Shown: positions 1 through 9,064, counted from the stretch's first letter. The stretch is DNA of 64,000 nt from Pseudomonadota bacterium (GCA_023393635.1 JAEWKT010000011.1:27509-91508); one strand, 5' to 3'. Numbers and translations are program-made. The notes: generated by a model from the sequence alone, not told the origin.

Positions 1-469
1 GAATCGATGGATCAGTATTGCTCTCGCCACCAGTTTTGGTACGTACTAAGCCCGCAGCAACCAGGAAGTTTGGTGCAGGTAAATAACCCACTTCAGCACC
101 AAACTGATTCGCATGACCATAATCATCTTCTACGCGAGAAACATTACCAGATACATAAAAATCAGTATCAGGAATATAGTATTCAGCACCAACACCGAAC
201 TGGGTAGTATCGTTATCAGCGTCATCGGTTGCAATACGAACGCCAACATTACCAGCACGGTTCATAAAACCAGCTTCAGCCAATGGCGCATTATTATCAG
301 TAACTGGGTTAAAGTAATAAGTTGCATCAACGCCAAAGTTATTCACACTGTCGCCTTTATCGACATCAAAATAAGTATAGTCAGCACCAGCTTCGACTTG
401 ATAAGCGTGTGCAGCGGTCATTCCAGTCATTGATGCAACTAAAGCAGCTGCCAAAGTTAATTTGTTCAT
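1..469 (-). CDS. Putative outer-membrane porin, N-terminal part (runs off the left edge)
   Basis: Read on the minus strand from ATG at 469, the frame stays open to the window edge, giving about 156 residues. It begins with a classic signal peptide (MNKLTLAAALVASM, with probable cleavage after AHA). The mature part alternates short beta-strand-like stretches such as VEAGADYTYF, VGVRIAT and FYVSGNVSRV, separated by Asp/Asn-rich turns. This looks like the 'putative porin' family common in Acinetobacter and relatives. An AG-rich stretch (GGAGACACATC) precedes the start. The gene is divergent from prfB. The exact porin family is inferred from strand pattern and composition, because the C-terminal half is missing. 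Confidence 0.65.
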   Translation of the reverse strand, partial: MNKLTLAAALVASMTGMTAAHAYQVEAGADYTYFDVDKGDSVNNFGVDATYYFNPVTDNNAPLAEAGFMNRAGNVGVRIATDDADNDTTQFGVGAEYYIPDTDFYVSGNVSRVEDDYGHANQFGAEVGYLPAPNFLVAAGLVRTKTGGESNTDPSI

Positions 470-830
470 GATGTGTCTCCAACTATTAAAAGAAATTATT
501 TGTTACACATTAACCATCATACAGAGTATATAGCATGTGTCAATCGAGCCTTGTTGCGAATAGTTTATAAAAAAAATTTAATATAGATCAAATGATTAAT
601 GTGGATTTTTATTGCTTTATGCATTAGGTGATTACACAAATTGTAAAGAATAAGGTAGATTTGAACGAACGTGTAATAGTTATGTTGTTAGTCTAGAGGC
701 TTAATTACTAAAACCTACATTTCACTGCCTGCTCCCCTTAAAATTGATTAAACAATGGATTTATTTTTTGCTACATAGCAACTCATGCTAAAATATCAGG
801 CTATTTTTGACCTGTTTTGAGATCATTGTT
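470..830. other. Intergenic region between divergent porin and prfB
   Basis: This AT-rich gap of about 360 bases holds no credible gene. It must contain the promoters of both divergent genes. A plausible prfB -10 box (TAAAAT, 789-794) lies about 37 bases before the GTG start. A short perfect palindrome (TTGCTA/TAGCAA arms, 768-781) sits just upstream of that box. Confidence 0.5.
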
Positions 831-1926
831 GTGGAAATTAATCCGTATTTAATCCGTTTAAAAGATCTTGCGTCACGTGGCCAGACGCTTAGGGGGTATC
901 TTTGACTATGACCTTAAAAAAGAGCGTCTAGAAGAAGTTCTGCGTGAATTAGAAGACCCTGCTATCTGGAATGACCAGAGCCGCGCACAAGCGATGGCAA
1001 AAGAAAAGGGCGCATTAGAAAATATTGTCGATGTACTCGATGCCTTAAGTCTACAGCTAGAAGATGCCCAGGCATTATTAGAGCTTGCTGTTGAAGCCGA
1101 TGATGATAGCCTGTTGGCTGATGTGAGCAAAGAGCTGGATGCTGCGGATGCAGACGTGAGCAAACTAGAATTTCGCCGTATGTTTAGCAATGAGATGGAT
1201 CCCAACAATTGCTTTTTGGACATACAGGCGGGTTCGGGTGGTACGGAAGCACAGGACTGGGCGTCTATGCTGTTGCGCATGTATTTGCGCTGGATTGAGC
1301 GGCATGGTTTTAAAGCCGAAATTATGGAAGAGTCGGACGGTGATGTAGCAGGTTTAAAAAGTGCCACCATTCGTATAGAAGGTGATTATGCCTTTGGCTG
1401 GCTCAGAACGGAAACAGGTGTCCATCGCTTGGTGCGTAAATCACCATTTGATAGTGGCAACCGACGCCACACGTCATTTAGTGCGGTGTTTGTGTCGCCT
1501 GAAGTGGATGATGATATTGAAATTGACATTAACCCAAGTGATGTGCGCACTGATACTTATCGTGCATCGGGTGCGGGTGGTCAGCATATTAACAAAACTG
1601 ACTCTGCGGTGCGTTTAACGCATGTGCCTACGGGAACCGTGGTGGCCTGTCAAAATGAACGCAGCCAGCATGCCAACCGTGACCGTGCCTGGAAGTTGTT
1701 ACGCGCCAAGTTGTATGAGCTGGAAATTCAAAAACGTAGCGATGCCCAGCAGGCTCTGGAAGCCACCAAATCTGATATTGGCTGGGGCAGTCAAATTCGC
1801 TCTTATGTGCTGGATGATTCACGGATTAAAGACTTGCGTACTGGGGTGGAAACTTCCAATACTGGCGCAGTATTAGATGGTGATCTGGATAAGTTTATTG
1901 AAGCCAGTTTAAAAATGGGGCTGTAA
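831..1926 (+). CDS. prfB: Peptide chain release factor 2 (programmed +1 frameshift)
   Basis: RF2 recognises UAA and UGA stop codons and triggers peptide release on the ribosome. Translation starts at GTG 831 and reads 24 codons (831-902, EINPYLIRLKDLASRGQTLRGYL) to an in-frame TGA at 903-905. It must then slip +1 and continue from GAC at 904 to TAA at 1926, for about 364 residues, the usual RF2 length. The downstream frame contains the GGQ hydrolysis motif (GAGGQHINKTDSAV) and the PCRF domain. Reading only the long frame would miss the real N terminus. Initiation at GTG is inferred from homology to known RF2 N termini. Confidence 0.97.
891..906 (+). other. RF2 autoregulatory +1 frameshift site
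   Basis: The sequence AGGGGGTATCTTTGAC contains an internal Shine-Dalgarno-like AGGGGG, a three-base spacer, the slippery CTT codon and a TGA stop followed by C. This is the canonical bacterial prfB recoding site: when RF2 is scarce the TGA is read slowly and the ribosome slips to GAC, so RF2 controls its own synthesis. Confidence 0.97.
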
Positions 1927-1954
1927 TATAGCTTAAGTATTTAAAAATATAGGG

Positions 1955-1998
1955 AAATAAGGCTAACCACAATCTCCAAGCGGTTGGCCTTATTTTTA
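1955..1998. terminator. Bidirectional terminator between prfB and the convergent membrane gene
   Basis: Arms AAATAAGGCTAACC (1955-1968) and GGTTGGCCTTATTT (1982-1995) pair over 14 bases with one G-U wobble. A-rich and T-rich flanks allow it to serve both convergent genes. Confidence 0.85.
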
Positions 1999-2014
1999 AG
2001 CGTGTCTTAGGACG

Positions 2015-3058
2015 TTAAGCAGATGTGATGTCTAATGCTTCACTGCGTTGTTTATATAAATCTAAAATCACCCGTGCAAAATCATTTAATAATAGCTTGG
2101 CAACATATACCGTATAAAAGTTAATTTCGGTACTGACCCGATAATCAATGTTTAAAATAAGCTGGGTTTGATGATCATTGACGGGAATAAGTTGATAACT
2201 GGTATTCTGAAAATCAAAATACTTACCACCAAGTTGTACATGATCGTCCAGCGCACCTTTTGGTACTGAATCGGGGCTAAAACGGTAATTCCAGCGCAAG
2301 TATTGATTTGGAATTGACTCTTGAATCATGCCATCAAAATGAATGTCTTTTTGCCAATGGGAATGACGGATTTTTTGTCCATCAATAGTATTGGTAATCC
2401 CAGAAATTGGATAGGGAACTCCAATCGCATATAAAAGGCTGGGTTTAAATTCAGCGGGTTTAATGCCATCTATATGGTTAATTTGCTGCCACACGGTACT
2501 CACAGGTGCATTAATTAAGATACTGCGCTGTACACTTTTGTAGGTAGTGTCCAGTTGTTCTGGCATCAACATCAACAGGATCGGTAGTATGGCCAAGCTA
2601 TAAATTGCTTTATTGGGTTTCCACAGGTATCGGCACAATAAGTGCATCAACCATGCGCCCACTATAAAAAAACCCATTAAAATAGGCGCCGCTAAAATGA
2701 CGCAAATACTGCCTTCTCGCAACACCACGATAGAAAAAATAGTCAAGATACCATAAAAAATAGTGAGCCATTTAAGTGTACGGCCAAATGGGGCAGGACG
2801 TTCATAATTGGCCATATAATTAATCAGTGCGCCAAAAATGAACGGTGTTAGTACCAAAAACGTAGAGGTCATCATACGTTCTAGGCTGCGACCAATCAGG
2901 CCAATAGCGCATAGCAGGACAATTAAGATCACCACAGGAAGTATTTTGCTAAAAAATCCCCGCGCTCGGTAGGAAGGTGGTAATGATTCTACTGCCTGTG
3001 GTGGCCAGATGGGTTGCTTAGTATTTGTATCTGGCGGTGTTTGTTTCTCAGAATCCAT
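2015..3058 (-). CDS. Membrane protein with C-terminal SRPBCC-like domain, function unknown
   Basis: About 347 residues from ATG at 3058, which has a GAG ribosome-site core about 9 bases upstream. A TTG at 3070 in the same frame lacks one. A short Pro/Gln-rich cytosolic N terminus is followed by about five or six hydrophobic segments (residues ~35-180, for example ILPVVILIVLLCAIGLIG). A soluble C-terminal half (~185-340) begins SVQRSILINAPVSTVWQQINHI. 'Inappropriate-to-wild' ligand-binding SRPBCC (polyketide-cyclase/START-like) domains typically open with such a 'I.API..VW..I' strand-helix pattern. I do not recognise a specific function. It converges on prfB. Confidence 0.7.
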   Translation of the reverse strand: MDSEKQTPPDTNTKQPIWPPQAVESLPPSYRARGFFSKILPVVILIVLLCAIGLIGRSLERMMTSTFLVLTPFIFGALINYMANYERPAPFGRTLKWLTIFYGILTIFSIVVLREGSICVILAAPILMGFFIVGAWLMHLLCRYLWKPNKAIYSLAILPILLMLMPEQLDTTYKSVQRSILINAPVSTVWQQINHIDGIKPAEFKPSLLYAIGVPYPISGITNTIDGQKIRHSHWQKDIHFDGMIQESIPNQYLRWNYRFSPDSVPKGALDDHVQLGGKYFDFQNTSYQLIPVNDHQTQLILNIDYRVSTEINFYTVYVAKLLLNDFARVILDLYKQRSEALDITSA

Positions 3059-3293
3059 TATCTGGCTCAATCGTTACATCGCTGAAGTATAATTTAGTTT
3101 GTGTCGGACGTATCAACAGTAGCTCGCTTTCTTTTCTTTACATTGTTTATATCTATAAAATACGATATTAATATCTGGTTTGTGCTATATATTAACCATC
3201 TGATTGTTGGATGCGGCTGTTGCATACGCCATTATTGTTAGCGTTTGACATACAATGAAAGCGGTATTTTGCAATATGAAAGGTGATTAAACC

Positions 3294-3590
3294 ATGGACA
3301 AAGAGGCAATTTTAAAAGCCCTTGCTAACCCAGTGCGGCGTAATATCCTGCAATGGCTAAAACAGCCTGAGCAACATTTTAGCCAGCAGTATCATGCGTT
3401 TGACGCAGGTGTTTGTGCAGGGCAAATTGACCAGAAAGTGGGTTTATCACAGTCCACTGTGTCTAATCATTTGGCAATTTTGCAAAAAGCCGAACTCATC
3501 CGTTGCCAAAAGGTAGGGCAATGGAGCTTTTATGAGCGTAATGAACAGACCATTCAACAATTTCTTTTGGCCTTGCAACAGGAATTATAA
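3294..3590 (+). CDS. ArsR/SmtB-family winged-helix regulator
   Basis: This 98-residue protein opens with the family signature ILKALANPVRRNILQWL. It has a winged-helix recognition region at ~52-70 (VGLSQSTVSNHLAILQKAEL) and a beta-wing ending in KVGQWSFYERN. Family members repress nearby genes and respond to metals or other signals. I see no CxC metal motif: only Cys at ~41 and ~71 are present, so the signal may not be arsenite-like. The AAGGTGATTAAACC before the ATG is a reasonable ribosome site. It lies about 55 bases upstream of the Old Yellow Enzyme gene on the same strand, with a palindrome between, suggesting co-regulation. Confidence 0.9.
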   Translation: MDKEAILKALANPVRRNILQWLKQPEQHFSQQYHAFDAGVCAGQIDQKVGLSQSTVSNHLAILQKAELIRCQKVGQWSFYERNEQTIQQFLLALQQEL

Positions 3591-3604
3591 CGACCGCTGT
3601 CGTC

Positions 3605-3623
3605 ACTGGTTGCATTAACCAGT
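3605..3623. promoter_or_regulatory. Palindrome between arsR-type gene and OYE gene
   Basis: Perfect arms ACTGGTT (3605-3611) and AACCAGT (3617-3623) flank GCATT. It sits 15-45 bases upstream of the OYE start. It could be an operator for the adjacent ArsR-type regulator or a messenger stem-loop. No T-tract follows, so it is not a classic terminator. Confidence 0.45.
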
Positions 3624-3646
3624 CGGCAGATGTTGAGGAGATGATG

Positions 3647-4708
3647 ATGTCAGCTTTATTTCAACCCTTAAAAGTTGGTGCTATTGAATTACCCAATCGT
3701 TTGGTCATGGCACCGCTCACCCGTTCACGTGCTGATGAAGGTCGAGTTCCTAATGCCTTAATGCAGGAATATTATCTGCAACGTGCCAGTGCAGGTTTAA
3801 TCATTACTGAAGCCACGGCCATTACGCCATCGGCTGTAGGCTATGCCAATACCCCAGGTATTTGGTCGGATGAACAAGTAACGGCTTGGAAAAAAATCAC
3901 TGATGCGGTGCGTGCCGCTGGTGGTCGTATGGTAATGCAGTTGTGGCATGTAGGACGTATTTCTGATCCGATGTTCTTGGATGGTGAATTACCCGTGTCC
4001 GCAAGCGCTATCCAGCCCGCAGGTCATGTCAGCTTGGTGCGTCCAAAAAAAGATTATGTTACCCCACGTGCCTTAGAAACCCATGAAGTAAAGGCCATTG
4101 TGCAGGATTATCGCAATGCAGCGATGAATGCCAAAGCAGCAGGATTTGATGGGGTAGAGTTGCATGCTGCCAATGGTTATTTGATTGATCAGTTTTTGCA
4201 AACCAAAACCAACCAGCGTGATGATGAGTACGGTGGCAGTCTGGAAAACCGTGCCCGCTTGTTGCTAGAAGTCACCGACCAGCTGATTGACGTGTGGGGT
4301 GCAGACCGTGTGGGCGTGCATTTGGCACCGCGCCGTGATGCGCATGATATGGGTGATGACAATCCACCTGAGACGTTTGGTTATGTGGCGCAAGCACTGG
4401 GCGTGCGCAAAATTGCCTTTATCTGTGCGCGTGAATATGTGGCTGATGACAGTTTGGCAGGTTTAATCAAACAGAAATTTGGTGGCGTATTTATTGCCAA
4501 TGAAAAACTGGATCAGGCACTAGCAGAAGCCTTACTTGATTCTGGCAAAGCCGATGCGGTGGCATTTGGCCAGTTGTATATTGCCAATCCTGATCTGGTC
4601 GAGCGGTTTAAACAGCATGCTGCGTTAAACACGCCAAACCCTGCCACCTATTATGCAGAAGGCACCACTGGTTATACCGATTATCCGTTTTTAAGTGAAT
4701 CTGTCTAA
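3647..4708 (+). CDS. Old Yellow Enzyme-family NADH:flavin oxidoreductase (NemA-like)
   Basis: An FMN-dependent ene-reductase that reduces activated C=C bonds, nitro compounds or N-ethylmaleimide with NAD(P)H. The TIM barrel is complete at about 353 residues. It starts LFQPLKVGAIELPNRLVMAPLTRSR, carries the substrate-binding motif HAANGYLIDQFL (~180-190), and has the family's SHDMGD-like region as AHDMGDDNPPETFGY. Three ATGs occur in tandem (3641, 3644, 3647). The third is best spaced from GAGGAG at 3635-3640. The usual VGVRLSP motif reads VGVHLAP. It follows the ArsR-type gene and probably belongs to a stress or electrophile response. The natural substrate cannot be told. Confidence 0.92.
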   Translation: MSALFQPLKVGAIELPNRLVMAPLTRSRADEGRVPNALMQEYYLQRASAGLIITEATAITPSAVGYANTPGIWSDEQVTAWKKITDAVRAAGGRMVMQLWHVGRISDPMFLDGELPVSASAIQPAGHVSLVRPKKDYVTPRALETHEVKAIVQDYRNAAMNAKAAGFDGVELHAANGYLIDQFLQTKTNQRDDEYGGSLENRARLLLEVTDQLIDVWGADRVGVHLAPRRDAHDMGDDNPPETFGYVAQALGVRKIAFICAREYVADDSLAGLIKQKFGGVFIANEKLDQALAEALLDSGKADAVAFGQLYIANPDLVERFKQHAALNTPNPATYYAEGTTGYTDYPFLSESV

Positions 4709-4857
4709 GCATTGAATCTTATCGTTAAGGGAGCAGTTTGCATGATGGTGGATAAATTTTGGTTTATGGCTTAAGCAGGCTACACTCTGGCTAACTATTT
4801 TTTGTTAAGCCTATTGTTGCAGGCAATTGGTTTTGCAAGCAGCGGTAGGCTTTTTTA

Positions 4858-6156
4858 ATGATGTCTAAATCTGTGCAACCTCCTCCGTTTTGGTATCACT
4901 TGCTGCTGGCAATCTTTGTGCCGCTGTATCGCTTGCGTGTCTGGCAGCGTTCCCGTCTACAGCCAGATTACCAAGCTGAGGTGATTGAACGTTTTGAAGT
5001 GAATCCAGTGGCTAAAAACCAGCAAGTGATCTGGGTGCATGCGGTATCAGTGGGTGAAACCAATGCTGCACAGCCCATCATTGCGCATTTTTTAAAATTG
5101 GGTCAGGCTGTGCTGGTGACCAACACCACGCGCACGGGGCAGGCACGCGCCAAGGCATTATTTGCAGCAAGCTATCCTGAGCTGTTTGAAGCAGTGTTTT
5201 TGCCTGTGGATACCATTGGTTTAATAGGTCGGTTTTTACAGCGTTATCAGCCACGGCTATTTATTTTAATAGAAACGGAACTTTGGCCCAATGCCTTGTC
5301 TTTAACAGCGCAAGCCAATATCCCCAGTATATTAATCAATGCGCGACTGTCAGCACGTTCTGCCACAGGCTATGGTAAAGTTAAACGCTTAACCTATCCT
5401 ATGCTGAATGACTTAAGTTGCATTGCCGCGCAAGATGCCGACACCGCACAGCGTTTTATTGCCTTAGGCGCAGATACTAAAAAAGTTATTGTGACAGGTA
5501 GTGTAAAGTTTGATCTGCAACCGCCTGAACCATTATTAAAAACAGCCAAACAATTAAAGCATGACTGGCAATTGGGCAGTCGTCCCATTGTCGTGGCTGC
5601 CAGTACGCATGATCCAGAAGAAGCACAAATTCTGGCACAATTTAAAACACTGCTTCGTGAGTTTCCGCAAGCGGTTTTAATAATAGTCCCGCGCCATCCA
5701 GAGCGGTTTGAAAGTGTAGCGCAACTGATTAAAAATAATGGATTTGATTTATTTCAGCGTAGCCAACAGCAAGTGATTTTACCGCAAACTCAGGTGTATT
5801 TGGCCGATAGCATGGGCGAGTTATGGCTGTGGTATGCACTGGCCAGTATGGCATTTGTGGGCGGGTCATTAAGCTCAAATGGCGGACATAATCCACTTGA
5901 ACCTATTGCGTTGGGCGTGCCTGTAGTGATGGGTGCGTATACCTTTAATTTTAAAGTTATTGTTGAGCAACTTAAGCAAGCAGGTGCCTTAGCGCAGGTG
6001 GATAATGCTGAGCAATTGATGCAGGCATGGGTCAATTGGTTACAGCAGCCAGCGCAAGCCAGGCAAGCAGGTAAAGCGGGTTTGCAGGTCATGCAGGACA
6101 ATCAGGGCGCGCTGGAAAAGCAGATTGAGTTGATTGAGGGGTTGTTGATAAATTGA
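4858..6156 (+). CDS. waaA: 3-deoxy-D-manno-octulosonic acid (Kdo) transferase
   Basis: This inner-membrane GT30 enzyme transfers Kdo from CMP-Kdo to lipid IV-A, an essential step in lipid A-core synthesis. It has about 432 residues. An N-terminal membrane anchor (~10-27, PPFWYHLLLAIFVPLYRLR) is followed by the signature WVHAVSVGETNAAQP (~58-72), LIETELWPN (~137-145) and the C-terminal GGSLSSNGGHNPLEP nucleotide-sugar motif. The length matches the family. ATG codons at 4858 and 4861 are adjacent and the true start could be either. Confidence 0.96.
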   Translation: MMSKSVQPPPFWYHLLLAIFVPLYRLRVWQRSRLQPDYQAEVIERFEVNPVAKNQQVIWVHAVSVGETNAAQPIIAHFLKLGQAVLVTNTTRTGQARAKALFAASYPELFEAVFLPVDTIGLIGRFLQRYQPRLFILIETELWPNALSLTAQANIPSILINARLSARSATGYGKVKRLTYPMLNDLSCIAAQDADTAQRFIALGADTKKVIVTGSVKFDLQPPEPLLKTAKQLKHDWQLGSRPIVVAASTHDPEEAQILAQFKTLLREFPQAVLIIVPRHPERFESVAQLIKNNGFDLFQRSQQQVILPQTQVYLADSMGELWLWYALASMAFVGGSLSSNGGHNPLEPIALGVPVVMGAYTFNFKVIVEQLKQAGALAQVDNAEQLMQAWVNWLQQPAQARQAGKAGLQVMQDNQGALEKQIELIEGLLIN

Positions 6157-6281
6157 TGAGGCCAGATAACCGACATTATATTAAATTGAGCTGAGCCGCT
6201 TTTCCTGTTGATAGCAAGAATCGGATTTTTTTCAGTCGTTCTATTTGTTAATGTTTTACTTTAGTTAAACGGTTTTTGTGA

Positions 6282-7133
6282 ATGACAATGTCAGAAGATA
6301 CTAACTATATTCGCATTGCTAAAGCTATTGAATATATCAGTCAGAATTTCAAAGAACAGCCTAGCCTATTGGAAATAGCAGAACATGTGCATTTAAGCCA
6401 GGCACATTTTCAACGTATCTTCACCGAATGGGCTGGGATCAGTCCTAAAAAATTCCTGCAATATATGAGTGTGGAACATGCAAAATCTATTTTAAAAAAT
6501 AATACAGAAAATAGTGTATTTGCGGCTACTTTCGACACGGGCTTCTCAAGCACCAGCCGTCTGCATGATTTATTTATACAAATAGAAGGAATGTCGCCTG
6601 CTGAATATAGAAATGGTGGTGTGGCATTGCATATCAACTATAGTTTTTCAGCAACACTATTTGGTTCAGTTATTATTGCCTCAACAACCAAAGGCATTTG
6701 TTATATGGCTTTTACCGAAGATCATGATGATGCCTTTTCACATCTTAAAGCCCAGTTCCCCAATGCAGAATTTATTCAACACGAGGATGAATTACAAAAA
6801 AAAGCCCTTGCTGTATTCCAATTGAATGAAAATAATTTGTCTGAAATCAAGCTGCATTTAAAGGGCACAGATTTTCAGCTTAAGGTTTGGGAAAGTTTAC
6901 TGAAAATACCGATGGGTAAACTCACCACTTATAGTGCTATTGCAAAACATATTGGTCATAACAAAGCCTCTCGTGCTGTAGGGACGGCAATTGGGAGTAA
7001 TCCAGTTGCTTTTCTAATTCCATGTCATCGAGTGATTCAATCATCAGGGCATTTTGGTGGCTACATGTGGGGAACGACGCGAAAAACAGCCATTATTGGC
7101 TGGGAAGGAGTAAAAACACATGCGACTAACTAA
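6282..7133 (+). CDS. Ada-like AraC regulator fused to O6-methylguanine-DNA methyltransferase
   Basis: This 283-residue bifunctional protein directly repairs O6-alkylguanine and probably activates alkylation-response genes. Residues ~10-105 form an AraC-type double helix-turn-helix (LLEIAEHVHLSQAHFQRIF, then GFSSTSRLHDLFIQIEGMSP). Residues ~195-275 form the MGMT domain with the methyl-acceptor motif IPCHRVIQ. The N-terminal zinc/phosphotriester domain of E. coli Ada is absent, so sensing must rely on the remaining Cys or be constitutive. It overlaps a short oxygenase-like remnant and is followed by alkB, so the segment reads as an alkylation-repair operon. Confidence 0.93.
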   Translation: MTMSEDTNYIRIAKAIEYISQNFKEQPSLLEIAEHVHLSQAHFQRIFTEWAGISPKKFLQYMSVEHAKSILKNNTENSVFAATFDTGFSSTSRLHDLFIQIEGMSPAEYRNGGVALHINYSFSATLFGSVIIASTTKGICYMAFTEDHDDAFSHLKAQFPNAEFIQHEDELQKKALAVFQLNENNLSEIKLHLKGTDFQLKVWESLLKIPMGKLTTYSAIAKHIGHNKASRAVGTAIGSNPVAFLIPCHRVIQSSGHFGGYMWGTTRKTAIIGWEGVKTHATN

Positions 7134-7218
7134 ATTAGAAGAATATTTTAACAATAAATTGGCTCAGTTAGATTGGGATTCTATTTCTCAGACGATGCAT
7201 AATCATGGATTTATTTGA
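7120..7218 (+). pseudogene. Remnant of a 2OG-Fe(II) oxygenase N terminus (32 codons)
   Basis: The frame starts at ATG 7120, overlapping the ada-like stop, behind a strong GGAAGGAG site (7103-7110). It encodes 32 residues opening MRLTKLEEYFNNKLAQLDWD and then SISQTMHNHGFI. The pattern 'LDW..I...M...GF' resembles the N terminus of the DNA-repair-associated 2OG-Fe(II) oxygenase family (PF09859 type), whose genes often sit beside ada or alkB. The frame stops at TGA 7216, overlapping the alkB start by 14 bases. The catalytic part is missing, suggesting an internal deletion. Translation through it may now couple ribosomes to alkB, which lacks its own clear ribosome site. The homology is from memory and is not proven. 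Confidence 0.55.
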
Positions 7219-7819
7219 GTATGAAAACCTGAATCGAAATTTACTGCCATATGACGGTACAGTTTTATATTTCGGGCAAATCATTGCGCGTCAGCAATCT
7301 GATACTTATTTCGAAGAATTATTTCGCTCAATTGCCTGGAAAAATGATGAAGCTGTCATCTACGGAAAGCGCATCATCACCAAACGTAAAGTTGCTTGGT
7401 ATGGTGATCATCCATACGCCTACACCTATTCAAAAACCACCAAACATGCTTTTATCTGGACTCCTATATTATTGGAATTAAAAGAAACGGTGGAGCGGAT
7501 CACTGGTGAAACTTTTAATTCCTGTTTGCTGAACCTTTATCATGATGGTAGCGAAGGAATGGCGTGGCATAGTGATGGAGAAGTCGATTTAAAGAAACAT
7601 GGCGCAATCGCATCGCTGAGTTTTGGGGCGGAAAGAAAGTTTGCATTTAAACATAAAGTGCGCCTCGATAAGGTTGAGCTTTTTTTAGCGCATGGCAGCT
7701 TATTGGTAATGAAAGATACCACCCAAACTTACTGGCTACATCGCTTACCACCAAGCAAACGTATGACAACAGCGCGTATTAATCTAACTTTTCGACAAAT
7801 TGAACGCTTTGATGGCTAA
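7205..7819 (+). CDS. alkB: AlkB-type alpha-ketoglutarate-dependent DNA dealkylase
   Basis: This 204-residue Fe(II)/2-oxoglutarate dioxygenase removes 1-methyladenine- and 3-methylcytosine-type lesions from DNA. It has the ALKBH2/3-like layout: NLLPYDGTVLYFGQII at the start, the iron ligands in WHSDGE (His and Asp, ~120-123), a later His in LPPSKR context (YWLHRLP, ~178), and the 2OG-binding Arg in RINLTFR (~192-198). No clear Shine-Dalgarno sequence precedes ATG 7205. The start lies inside the preceding 32-codon frame, so translational coupling is likely. It belongs with the upstream Ada-like gene. Confidence 0.93.
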   Translation: MDLFEYENLNRNLLPYDGTVLYFGQIIARQQSDTYFEELFRSIAWKNDEAVIYGKRIITKRKVAWYGDHPYAYTYSKTTKHAFIWTPILLELKETVERITGETFNSCLLNLYHDGSEGMAWHSDGEVDLKKHGAIASLSFGAERKFAFKHKVRLDKVELFLAHGSLLVMKDTTQTYWLHRLPPSKRMTTARINLTFRQIERFDG

Positions 7820-7987
7820 ACTTAAAAATAGATTAAAAGGCGAGCGATTTTGCTGGCTTTCACAACCCGTTTAACTTCAAGCCCATTAAAAATTCTTATA
7901 TCCTACTTCTATTCACTCAAATAAACGCTACACTCCAAGCAGTTTAAAAATCAATATTAAGACATGCTTTACCTTAAGGATAAAATA

Positions 7988-9064
7988 ATGAGCACAACAA
8001 TTGACCGATTAAAACCTGTCTGCGTCACTGGTGCTTCTGGCTATATCGCAAGCTGGATTGTGAAATATTTACTGGAAGATGGCTTTACTGTCCATGCCAC
8101 GGTGCGCAATCCAGACAATGAAAAGTCGGTTGCGCACTTAAAACAGGCAGCACAAGGCACTCGTGGCACTTTAAAACTTTTTGCGGCTGATTTATTAAAA
8201 GAGGGCAGTTTTAAGCCAGCGCTTGAGGGTTGCGAGCTGGTGATTCATACCGCCTCGCCGTTTATTATCAAGGGTTTTAAGGATGCCCACAAGGCTTTGG
8301 TAAAACCTGCAGTAGAAGGCACTGCTAACGTACTGCACAGCTGTAACGAGGTGAGTAGTGTGAAGCGAGTGGTGCTGACCAGCTCAGTGGCATCCGTGTT
8401 TGGCGATAATATTGAAATTTTAACCACTAAAGATGGCATGTTTGATGAGCATGACTGGAACACGACCAGTAGTGAGAGCCATCAGCCGTATTCGTTTTCT
8501 AAAGTGGCGGCTGAGCGTAAGGCATGGGAAATTCATGACCAGCAACCTGACCATACAAAACGCTGGGATTTAGTCACTATTAATCCTGCGCTGGTGTTAG
8601 GGCCATCGCTCACCAAACAAACCCAATCAACCAGTATTTCTGTGATGCAGGATTTAGGCAGTGGCAAGCAGTTAACGGGGGTGCCTGATCTGGAGTTTGG
8701 GTTAGTGGATGTGCGTGATGTGGCGCGTGCGCATATTCGTGCAGGTTTAACGCCAGCAGCGCAAGGTCGTTATATTGTCAGTGAAGGCACGTATAGCTTA
8801 ATGGATATGGCAGAAAAACTTAAAACACATTTTCCAAAATATCCGCTGCCAAAACTACAACTGCCCAAATTGGTGATCTGGCTGGTTGCACCGATTGCTG
8901 CGGGAATTAGCCGTAAATTCATCAAGCGCAATGTGGGCTATTCTATTTTCTTTGATAACTCGCGTTCACGGCAAACTTTAGGGGTTGAGTACCGCCCGAT
9001 TGAAGCCACATTACAGCAGCATTTTCAGCAAATGATTGATGATGGCTTGCTTAAAAAGCGTTAA
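7988..9064 (+). CDS. NAD(P)-dependent extended SDR (dihydroflavonol-reductase-like)
   Basis: About 358 residues from ATG 7988, which is preceded by AAGGATAAAATA. An ATG at 7964 in the same frame is less well placed. The Rossmann motif is CVTGASGYIASW (~10-21), and the SDR active-site YxxxK occurs as YSFSK (~165). Sequence features such as VIHTASPF and VKRVVLTSS place it near 4-dihydroflavonol/cinnamoyl-CoA reductase-like or methylglyoxal-reductase-like enzymes. The bacterial substrate is unknown. It is a single gene closed by the terminator at 9100. Confidence 0.88.
   Translation: MSTTIDRLKPVCVTGASGYIASWIVKYLLEDGFTVHATVRNPDNEKSVAHLKQAAQGTRGTLKLFAADLLKEGSFKPALEGCELVIHTASPFIIKGFKDAHKALVKPAVEGTANVLHSCNEVSSVKRVVLTSSVASVFGDNIEILTTKDGMFDEHDWNTTSSESHQPYSFSKVAAERKAWEIHDQQPDHTKRWDLVTINPALVLGPSLTKQTQSTSISVMQDLGSGKQLTGVPDLEFGLVDVRDVARAHIRAGLTPAAQGRYIVSEGTYSLMDMAEKLKTHFPKYPLPKLQLPKLVIWLVAPIAAGISRKFIKRNVGYSIFFDNSRSRQTLGVEYRPIEATLQQHFQQMIDDGLLKKR

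Noticed and set aside
7..433. Plus-strand frames at the left edge
   Set aside because: They are antisense shadows of the minus-strand porin, which has a signal peptide and barrel pattern.
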